64,000 nt of DNA from Batkoa obscura (Eukaryota; Entomophthoromycota; Entomophthoromycetes; Entomophthorales; Batkoaceae), in assembly GCA_030770535.1 (NCBI GenBank), contig JASVEC010000001.1:1054001-1118000 (forward strand), written 5' to 3'. Each line of letters begins with the position of its first letter. Within the stretch, counting starts at the first letter, position 1. The notes under the pieces are model-generated. The model was given only the letters and a program-made list of their open reading frames with translations, was not told the DNA's origin and did no database searches. Position numbers and translations under genes: made by a program. Positions 54,171 through 64,000 of the stretch are shown here, in pieces.

Positions 54171-56603
54171 TTAAATTAAATTTTGTAATTGATAATTAAA
54201 TTGATCAAAATTACACATATTACTAGTACCACATAATAATAATATATTATTATTAATAGCTAATTTAGATAATAATTGATATTCTACAAAGGTGAAATTG
54301 GATGTTAAAAATAAAATTATCATATCATGATAATTAATTAAATTATTTTCATTTTGAGTTGAATAAAATTGATATTTAGAAGAATATTTGGCCCCAATTG
54401 TTACTCTTAAATCTCTTAATTGATGTAATTTATGTTGAATTAATGTTTGTTTTTTTCCATAGGTAAATAACGGTTTATATACTTTTAATGTTTTATTTTT
54501 TATATTCGTTTTATTGTCTTCTCCATAGATGGGATAATTCATTAAATTTAATTTATTTGTCATTAAATTTAAAAATAATTGAGTGATTTTATAGTTGGAG
54601 AAACTAGAAGTTGTGGAAGTTTTGGTGGAAGTTAAGACAGTAGTTGTAGTATTAAATAACAAATTTAAATTAATTTCCGTTGGTATATTTTCTTTAAGCC
54701 ATTGTTCAATTAATAAAAAATATTCTTGTAACAGAGTGTTATTATTATTATCCTTAATTTCATCTTTATTATTAGTTGTAGTTGTGTTTGTATTTGTATT
54801 TGTAGTTGTAGTTGTATTTGTAGTTGTAGCTGTATTTGTAGTTGTAATGTCATTATTACTAATATTATTACTTATTAATAAATTATAGAAATTATTTAAT
54901 ATACAAAATTGTTTTTCATTTAATGGAAAGAAATGAAATAAATGATTAAAATTATTAAAAGTTAAAAAAGTATTTAAATCCATTATATTATTATTATTGT
55001 TCTCTTGATTATTACTATTTTTAAAATGATTTAAATATAAATAATAAACTAATATTAAAAATAATCGAAATTTAAATTGACTATTAATCTTAGAATTACA
55101 AAAATATAACAATAAAGAATCTAAATCCAAAGATTTTTCTTTAAATAATTTTTTTTGTAATTTAATAAATTCATCTAATTTAATACTATTTTTCCATTTA
55201 ATACTATTTTTTAGTAATTTAATATTAAATTCTAAGCTTTCTTTTTCTAGTTTAAATTCATTTATATTAATTATTAATTTTTTCATATTTTCAATAGGTA
55301 ATTGATTGTTTTTAGTAGTTAATTGATTTTGTTGTAATTTTAGTTGATATGATTTCTTTTTTTTACTTAAATAAGTTTCTACTTGTGCTAATTTCATATC
55401 TTTTAATTTATTAATCATTAATTCGGTATGATTTAAATAAATACTTTGGTCTTCTTCACTAAAACATAAATAAAAAATTAAACATATAAATTATATTTTA
55501 CAACAATAATAAATAATTTCTTACTTTTTATAAACATTCTCTTTTACCTTTTCACTTTCATGTAAAATACTTTGATAATTTCCATCCGTTAATAATAGTG
55601 GAAATACATCCATCAATCGATCCAATATCAATAATTTTGGTCTTGGAAAATGAAACAAAGAAGTATTACCATTGACTCCTTTATTGGGATTCATTATAGG
55701 TGGAAATTCTGGGTTTTCAATAATATAATTATCTAACTCATATCGCAATTTTTTACTGATTTCTTTTGTTATTGAGTTCTTAGTTTTGGAATATTGAATA
55801 ATAGGGTTATGGCCTAAAGTTATACAAAGAGAATATAACTTATAAAGGGAGAAAGTTAGTATTTGAGTGAATTATATTATTAAATAAAGTTTACTTTATT
55901 ACTAATATCATTAACAAAGGACAATTTTTTATCTATATATTCTTTTTTTTGACTATAGTTAATTAAAAAACTATCTTTTAAATTAAAACTAAATAAATTG
56001 GGCTCAAGGGCTATAATAAATAATAAATAATAATAAATAATAATAATAATGATAATATATAAAACTCACGATAATAATCTATATTTAATTCCTTTAAACT
56101 TAACCAATATTTGTCTGCTCTTTTTGCTAATTGAGAAAATCTTATAGGTGGTATAACTAAATAAAAAAGATCGTTTAATAAACTAAATAAAATAATTCAA
56201 ATAAAAGTTACTTACCCCCTAAAAAAAACAAATGTGCTTTTCTAAATACGCTTTCATTGTTCATTGGAAATTGTTCAAATAACATATTAAAACTTTTATC
56301 TATTGAAAATAAAAAATAAATTCCAATAAACCCCTTATTATTTTCAATTGTTTCTTGACAATTTGTATGTAAGTCTATTAAACTAATATCTACTATATTA
56401 TAATCTAATAACGCTTCCGATGGTAGTACTCTTAAATATAAAGAATAACTTTCATCATCCATAATAACTCGCTTTAGCTTATGACCGTAAGTGCTAGCCT
56501 CTTGAACACTGGATAAGAATTCTACATTATTTAATTAGTTGATTGTTGTATTAATAAAATAATTATACTCACTTTTTCTTATAATCTCACTTAAACTGGC
56601 CAT
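54171..56603 (-). CDS. Diverged Sec1/Munc18-family paralogue
   Basis: Six exons (56573-56603, 56216-56521, 56070-56156, 55895-56010, 55525-55838, 54171-55458) give 713 residues in consistent phase. It parallels the convergent Sec1 gene: a 31-bp first exon (MASLSEIIRK), FRKAHLFFLG, YWLSLKELNIDYY, LYSLCITLGHNPIIQYSK, ISKKLRYELDNYIIENP, PKLLILDRLMDVFPLLL and, at the end, LLCGTSNMCNFDQFNYQL. Four intron positions are shared with the other copy, and one (after FFLG) is extra. The region between is Lys/Asn-rich and fast-evolving, with a Thr/Asn run (NTATTTNTTTTTN). It ends at the SM domain without the long tail. Probably an SM-type SNARE regulator with a specialised or relaxed role; it has kept an open frame and splice sites. 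Confidence 0.85.
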
Positions 56604-56960
56604 TTATAAACAAACTTTGATTCCAATCCTTACAAAGAATTAAAAATCAATAAATAATTATTTTTTTAAAAAGTAATTTTGAGTTTTTTTTTCAAAATAT
56701 TAAATTTATTGTTGTTCTATTAACACTTTCCATTTATAGTAAGAACCATTCATTTGCTATCAACTAATTAAGTGATCATGTTCTTTTTGTTCTAAATTCT
56801 TATGTTTATTATGTAAAAATTAGAATATTAGAAAATAAAAATATACATGATTAAACAAGATACAACTATAAATACTGTTAAATAAAATTTAGACTATAAA
56901 TAAAAAAATCAATATCATATACTATAATAACTCTTTAATATCTCATCAAACTATCTTACT
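56604..56960. other. Short intergenic stretch
   Basis: 357 bp between the UMP kinase stop and the start of the Sec1 paralogue. AT-rich; it must include the promoter of the Sec1 paralogue. Nothing else seen. Confidence 0.5.
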
Positions 56961-58267
<1,307 letters not shown>

Positions 58268-58901
58268 GGGATCATTGTACTTATCATAAATTTTTATTGA
58301 TTATATCAGGATTTAATAGATGTAGTTTACACTTAAATAGTATGGTATAGAAATCCTCGAAACTACTTTATTAACGCTTAGAGTCAATGAAATAGAGGAT
58401 TTCCTGCGTAGAAAGCTACTTCACAAGTATTTGTCGCCATTTATAAACATCTTTGTATAAGATTTATACATTCATACATTTCGTTCGAATATATTCTTGA
58501 AAATCGAGATGCTTTATATGAATAAGTTAGACCTTCAAATTTTTTTTAAAATACTTTATTGTTGTATCTTTATGGAAACATGTAATATAATATAAAGTAT
58601 TATATTTAGTATAGCTATAATCATAAAAATATTGCATGTCTAGTTAAAATATAAGTATGACAAAATTCAATTTAGAAGCAGGAGATTTTTAAGTCCTATT
58701 TGATATTGTTTCTAAAAAACATAGCAGTAAAGCATTTATTACAACAACAAACTTGACTTAATAAATGTAAGTAGACAAAATAAGCATCACCAAGAAAGAA
58801 TGTATAAAAGGTAATAATTATATAAATCAGATTAGTATATGACATTATAAAAAAATAAAAAAACTTATTTTAATATTAACGAACCAAATAAAATCAAATA
58901 A

Positions 58902-59145
58902 TCAAAAAGAATTACTAATATTTAAAGACAAAGATTTAAGTTTTATTAAATTCGTAAAAGGAGTCTCAATCCATTTAGAGTCCAAAAAACTAATACACCT
59001 AAAGCTCACTAGATACTTCTACTAAACCTTCAAAAAAGAGTGCCAAACTACAATCATCAAATCTACACAACCATTATCCAATATCTTGCTTTTGCACTCC
59101 TTATGTAATGTCCATGATACTAAATCAGACGCGTGCGATACAATT
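58902..59145 (-). pseudogene. LRR-like gene fragment in the right arm
   Basis: Inverted duplicate of the fragment at 47999-48242, with the same two stops, so the breakage predates the last exchange between the arms. Confidence 0.5.
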
Positions 59146-59244
59146 ATATAGGTCGTTTGTTATATTTTAGTATATTGTTTGTTTGAATATTTTAGAAAGT
59201 GTTTGGAAAAAAATTAACATTTCTTATTTATCGTTTTTTATGCT

Positions 59245-59375
59245 TATTGATATTGATATTGATATTGATATTGATATTGATATTGATATTGATATTGATA
59301 TTGATATTGATATTGATATTGATATTGATATTGATATTGATATTGATATTGATATTGATATTGATATTGATGTTG
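59245..59375. repeat. (ATTGAT)n microsatellite, right arm
   Basis: About 21 hexamer units ending in GTTGAT variants. Two overlapping open frames over it (poly-ID and poly-IL) are by-products. Confidence 0.95.
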
Positions 59376-59700
59376 ATGTTGATTTAGAAACAAATAATTA
59401 GCTAAAGTTCAAAAAAGGTCTAAATTTTAATAAAAATAAAAGTCAGCATATTACTAGTTTTGATTATAATAAAAATTTCTGCCCATCAGTAGAGATTTAT
59501 TAAAATGACATTAAAATTTTTTGCGACCGCTTTTACATAATCTAACAACACATATCTAAGACAATGTTTATTATATCAAGCAAAAACTATTATTGAAGAC
59601 CTTCATTAAATAGAGAACAGAACTTTATTTCATGTCTTTTAAATAAACTATTTGATTTAGAATTTTAAGCAAAGCATTAACTAAATATATTAAACTTTTT

Positions 59701-60387
59701 ATTGGGATTCAATATTTTTCACATATTTACTATCCACTCTATAAAGTTTAAAGTATCAGTATATAACATTTCAAGATGAAAAATGAATGAGTACAATATA
59801 TTTTAACGTTTAACATTTTAATTTTAATTACCAATGTTGATATAAATTATTAACGTTACAAGATTAGTTGATATTGATATATTTAATAACTCAATAGGGT
59901 ATGAATTTTTTATTTAGTAAAAATACATTGTTTGTTAAATTTGCATTCAAGTTGTTCAAAATATTTATTGATTTGTATATTGAAGGATGTAGATTTGTTA
60001 CTACAAATTAAGACATTAAATACTGACTTTAATACTTTAATTGATTTAGGGTACCTTATTTACTTAACTATACCATTTCACAGTATTAGAAATTAAATAC
60101 AATACAGTTATTCAAGTAGACTGTGGATCTTAAATCCACCATTTAAGTAGCTAAAGGAAACAACAGTCATATGTAAGTTTTCTCAATACTTTGGAATTTT
60201 AATAATACTATGATTTTATCTAAAATTTTAAAATTAACAGGTAAAGTGAGATATAATGATGCTATAAATTCCTTAGACAACATTTAAAAACTAAAAAGAT
60301 CCACGAAAACTGTGATTATGTTTATAGTAATACAGCTCAATTCACACATGAAGATATCTTATTTTTTTGTTTTAATAAACCAGTATA
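59701..60387. repeat. Diverged outer spacer of the palindrome, right
   Basis: Diverged inverted counterpart of 46833-47499. No gene seen. Confidence 0.5.
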
Positions 60388-60484
60388 TGGGTATGTCTTT
60401 TTAAATTTTAGTTATTTTTCATTTTTTAAACGCTCTTGGGAGAAAAATGATAGTAAAATTCTTTGACAAAAAAGACATTCACAT
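60388..60484 (-). mobile_element. MITE-A copy 16 (diverged)
   Basis: Minus orientation. Order of blocks is kept (TTTTTCATTTTTTAAACGCT, then ATGATAGTAAAATTCTT) but the ends have decayed. It is the mirror partner of copy 15. Confidence 0.7.
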
Positions 60485-60689
60485 ATAATAATATATCCTT
60501 TTTAAAATTTTATGTTCCTTGAAAAGTGAACATAATACCAAAAGAGGAAATTAGTTAATGTTTTTTACAGTTAACAAAAATAAAAATTTATTTGATAAAA
60601 ACACAATTTAATTTTAACTTTATGTAAGCTATTCATTGTACTTTACTCGTTATCATTTATTATATCATTGTTGTAACTCTATTCAAAAA

Positions 60690-60750
60690 TGCCTAGAAAT
60701 GCTATTTGAAACAACATACTTTATTTCAATAAACCCGCCCCCGGTTTATT
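60690..60750. promoter_or_regulatory. Conserved GC-rich block of the ORF-a/b unit (unit 3)
   Basis: AATAAACCCGCCCCCGG, the reverse of GGGGGCGGGTTT in units 1 and 2, flanked by the same GCCTAGAAATG and TACTTTATTTCAA sequences. Confidence 0.5.
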
Positions 60751-60949
60751 GATTTAAAAAGTGCCTTTGATTAAAATAATAGTAAAATAGATCTATAGGC
60801 GATAATTAAATTAGTACACTATTAGTCGAATAACATTATATATTAGCCCTTATATTTTAATTAAAATTGATACAATAACAAATTGATGTTTGAAAACAAC
60901 AGGTAAGGATATATGGGTTTATTAGCATTATTTTAATAATAAATTTTAT

Positions 60950-61140
60950 TGCACTAGCGCCAAACATCAATAATTGATAAAATAAAAATAATCGAAACTG
61001 GAAAATGGGGGCTATTTTGGTTATTAAAAATAAGAATCAAACAATACCAATATGGATATAGATATGACTTACTGTTACTACACAACAAAATGTATCATTT
61101 TTTGTATTTTTTAAATTTGACTGTAGGTGTGAAGTAATGT
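60950..61140 (+). pseudogene. ORF-b relic, unit 3
   Basis: The sequence GGTTATTAAAAATAAGAAT and ACTACACAACAAAATGTATC align with the ORF-b of unit 2, but the frame has stops. Confidence 0.5.
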
Positions 61141-61249
61141 TATGACCAAAGAGCCCTTTTATTTAACAAAACAAGTCCAATATATTGGTAGTTCCTTTAC
61201 CCTTTAAAATTATATGATTTCTAGTGGTTAAATTTCTAAGAATATTGAT

Positions 61250-61300
61250 AATAAAAATAAAAATAAAAATAAAAATAAAAATAAAAATAAAAATAAAAAT
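61250..61300. repeat. (AAAAAT)n microsatellite
   Basis: About eight AAAAAT/ATAAAA units in the region upstream of ORF-a copy 3. Confidence 0.95.
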
Positions 61301-61650
61301 TGGGATATGTTTTTAATAGAAAGAGTTAATAAATTTTAGGGGCAGTAAGCTTATAGCAGGTTAATAGAGACTTAAATGAGGGGTAATAAAAAAACATAGG
61401 GGTGAATAAATTTAATAGCCACTAACAATAGTAAATATAAGGAGTTAAATATTTCAAATTGAACAAAAATAAACATTAATAATTATATGGCTTAATATGC
61501 TAACTTAATTTAGCTTTGTGATGAAATAAAAGTGTTAAACTTTACTATTTTTTAGGACTTTTAATTCTTATTTACTTATTAGTTAACTAATGAAGTCATT
61601 TTTATTCTAATTATACGATTATAAATTAAATTTCATTTTGAATAAAAAAG

Positions 61651-61660
61651 TATAAATAGG
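61651..61660 (+). promoter_or_regulatory. TATA box of ORF-a copy 3
   Basis: TATAAATAGG, 45 bp before the ATG at 61705. The same motif at similar spacing precedes ORF-a copies 1 and 2. Confidence 0.6.
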
Positions 61661-61704
61661 CTAAATAAAAAAATAAAGTAGTTATAGTTTGATTTAAATC
61701 CTCA

Positions 61705-62070
61705 ATGCAACAATCTTTTAGAAAAGCGCTAAATAAAGTACAAAGCTTATGTCAGCGAGAGGAAGAGGAGTTTAAGCTACATATAGAAAATAAGATACAA
61801 TTTATAAGGTGTAAAAGCAGAACGATCAAATCCAAATTCAATAAAAATAGGCATAGTAGCTATGAATATTACAATGTTGATCTAAAATGCGACTGTGAAT
61901 CTGGTTTGGATTTGGAATTAAAAGAAGCTAGGGATAAAATGAGGATGGTCGCCTTTGATCATATGCTGATATACGGATTTCCAGACTCCTTGGACTCAGT
62001 GAATAAATTCCAGTCGACCATTCATATCTCATTAACACCTAAGGTGGCTACACATTTAAATAGTAATTAA
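61705..62070 (+). CDS. ORF-a family protein, copy 3
   Basis: 121 residues, intronless, the same length as copy 1 and very similar to it: MQQSFRKALNKVQSL, then FIRCKSRTIKSKFNKNRHSS, KEARDKMRMVAFDHMLIYGF and STIHISLTPKVATHL. The variable part is the acidic stretch in the middle (KCDCESGLDLEL compared with SWGSDFGSDLAL), where this copy gains Cys. Located in unit 3, on the far side of the palindrome and in mirror orientation to copies 1 and 2. Function unknown; soluble, no targeting signal seen. Confidence 0.7.
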   Translation: MQQSFRKALNKVQSLCQREEEEFKLHIENKIQFIRCKSRTIKSKFNKNRHSSYEYYNVDLKCDCESGLDLELKEARDKMRMVAFDHMLIYGFPDSLDSVNKFQSTIHISLTPKVATHLNSN

Positions 62071-62651
62071 TAATAAATAATGTAATTTTGTTTCACTTTT
62101 AATTTTAACTTTGATTACTATTTTACTTTTTGATCTTTTATTTACTATAAAATCTATTAACTTTGTATTTATAAAACCTATTTAATCAAATCATAATCAA
62201 TCATTTATTATAATACCAACTATTAGATTCAATAATGCTAGATGTTCAGTGTAGTGGGGTAAATGATTTAAAATCGGATCTACAAGAATTTATTTTGGTA
62301 GGTACTATCATAGATTAATCGAAGCAAGTATTTGTGAAAAACTAACGTAAAGTACCAGTACTTTTATTAAAATGTATTTATTTCTGTGCTATCTTAATAT
62401 TAGCTTTAATGATTTTTTGGTTTTATTTTTAGAATAGAGTAGCTATTCTCAAATATAATTCACTTGTCCACATAATCACGTATAAAAGTGATGTTCATTT
62501 TTTGAAGTGATTAAATGTATTTAAAAGCATAAATGCTCGATACATTATTCATAAAATGGGTGCAACTCCTTTTGCCAAAGGCTGTATAGTTTATAAAGAA
62601 TTTAAAAATAAAAGTTTATATATATTTTATAAATGCTTGAGCCAATAAAAA
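62071..62651. other. Intergenic, no feature seen
   Basis: About 580 bp between ORF-a copy 3 and the tRNA gene; nothing recognised. Confidence 0.5.
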
Positions 62652-62723
62652 GGCTCAATGGTCTAGTGGTATGATTCACCCTTAGGGTGGGTGAGGTCCC
62701 GAGTTCAATTCTCGGTTGAGCCC
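62652..62723 (+). tRNA. tRNA-Pro (anticodon AGG)
   Basis: 72 nt, no intron. Acceptor GGCTCAA pairs with TTGAGCC. D arm includes GGTCTAGTGGTATGAT. The anticodon arm is CACCC-TTAGGGT-GGGTG with AGG at 34-36. The T arm is CCGAG-TTCAATT-CTCGG. A T run after the gene (TTTTT at 62728) fits a pol III terminator. Confidence 0.96.
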
Positions 62724-64000
62724 GTTGTTTTTACACTATGATGATTTTTTGATTATCTGTCATTACAACGGTATGAGTTATTTGAGATAATGGGTTTAAA
62801 AGATTACTAGTTTTATTGCTTTATGTATACTTGAGTTATTTAATCGAACAATACAGTATTAATTTTTTAACTTTTTCTATTGTGATACTATTTTCGATAA
62901 TCTAGGTAACATTTTCTACTATATTCTGTAATGTTAATTCATTAAAAGATGGAACGTATTGCTATTAGTAGTTCATATTAACATTTTTAAATTTTAATTT
63001 AGCTCTATTTTTATTAATACAGTAATTAATCAGATATAAATTTTATTTAATGTAAAGGTTGAAGCTTGGTAGTTTAACTAATATTAAACCTATTGTTAAA
63101 AGCTAAAATTAGGCACTGTCAATATCGAATGTTGTTAAACTACAACTTGAGACTATATGGTAAAATTTTAATTTAAAACTCTAAAATACATGGTACTATT
63201 AAGATATTAAATTGCAAATAATACTATCTTAAAACTCCTCTTTTATGAAATATTAGATTAGTTGATTGTAATTAAGTAATTTTATAATTTAAATAATAAA
63301 GTGATAAGTGCTTCTTTATTATTTTACTTTATAAGTTATTCACATTAAACAAATTAGTGACATAAGCGTTTATTAATTGTTAAGTATTAATAATTAATAT
63401 TAATAGGCTTTATAAATAATAAGGCATAGTAGCTAGAAATATATATTTAATTCTAACTTTAATTTTAATAGCTATAGCTATCTAAACAAAGTCATATTAA
63501 ACCAAGTTTGATAAAAGTATATTGCTTTTACTTTTATAAAGTACTCTTACATGTTATAATAATATTAAATAATATATATTAGCTGTAATGGTATCAAATA
63601 ATACCAAGAAAATTAAATAGCAAAATGAAAACTCAAATATTTTCAAGTAATACCAAGATAAGAAAAGTACCATGGAAAAAGGCTCGTAAAATTTTGTTTT
63701 AAGCCAATTTGCTATGGTTCAAATTACATAATTGATCATCCTTAATAAGGTTAAACCAATGATTACAAACTTTACAAATTCAATGATATTTTAAAGTTTT
63801 AATCATTTGTAATAATACATAAACATATCTCATTCAAACTAATAAGTGTGACTATCGGTATGTTATTAGAAAATAATAAAAAATAGTTATACAGTTAAAT
63901 TACAATTTATTAAAATTAAAGCTTATATGATACATTAAAGATGAGTGATAAATTAAGTCCTCATTCTAGCAACTTCCGGAGTTAGAGAAATAAATATTGT
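62724..64000. other. Right-end intergenic stretch
   Basis: About 1.3 kb of AT-rich DNA up to the window edge; no gene or recognised repeat seen. Confidence 0.5.

Larger units (their letters stand above)
58268..59700. repeat. Palindrome arm, right (~1.4 kb)
   Basis: Inverted copy of 47500-48877; identical as far as can be read by eye except for the longer microsatellite. At the outer edge (59660-59700) similarity falls off abruptly (TTAAGCAAAGCATTAACTAA compared with TTAAGCAAAGCATTAGCTAA). Confidence 0.9.

Noticed and set aside
59183-59401. Open frames with poly-Ile-Asp and poly-Ile-Leu
   Set aside because: They are translations of the ATTGAT microsatellite in the right palindrome arm.

Overview
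This window looks like nuclear DNA of a very AT-rich fungus. Genes carry many short GT...AG introns (about 45-75 bp). Proteins contain poly-Asn runs. The gene set is fungal in flavour: dipeptidyl-peptidase V, a siderophore-transporter-like MFS pair, GH16 glucanase, P450s, a Sec1/Munc18 pair and a URA6-type UMP kinase. An early-diverging lineage such as an entomophthoralean (Conidiobolus-like) fungus would fit, but that placement is inference from composition and gene style only.

Layout. 0-5.3 kb is ordinary gene space: the 3' part of a medium-chain acyl-CoA dehydrogenase, a six-exon SGNH-hydrolase-fold protein that has lost its catalytic residues, and a twelve-exon coiled-coil protein of unknown function. 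5.3-10.9 kb is a repeat nest holding solo LTR-like copies (one inserted inside another), a ~100-bp MITE called here MITE-A, and a relic of a DNA transposon called here TIR-D. 10.9-12.6 kb has a convergent pair of paralogous small genes of unknown family. 13.5-15.6 kb is a full-length cytochrome P450 pseudogene. 17.3-18.95 kb is a decayed tandem array with a ~200-bp period. 19.9-27.8 kb has a secreted GH16 glucanase, a secreted DPP-V peptidase and an MFS transporter. 28.7-41 kb has a TIR-D relic, an intact 12-exon P450 (the working copy of the pseudogene), a complete TIR-D element with an intact 567-residue transposase, and a second MFS transporter.

41.7-62.1 kb is the most unusual part. It is a large imperfect palindrome centred near 54.15 kb. 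From the outside inwards each side carries a small ORF-a/ORF-b unit, a MITE-A copy, a diverged spacer and a ~1.4-kb arm, then a Sec1/Munc18 gene pointing to the centre. The two Sec1 genes sit tail to tail, 36 bp apart, and share four intron positions. The units, spacers and Sec1 genes have diverged strongly, while the ~1.4-kb arms (47.5-48.9 and 58.3-59.7 kb) read as essentially identical. This suggests gene conversion between the arms, or a recent exchange. A UMP kinase lies only on the right side. A tRNA-Pro(AGG) follows at 62.65 kb.

Genes were assembled by hand from splice signals, and reading phases were checked exon by exon for both Sec1 genes, the P450, the peptidase, the SGNH protein, the coiled-coil protein and the UMP kinase. 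All family calls rest on recognised motifs; no database search was possible.
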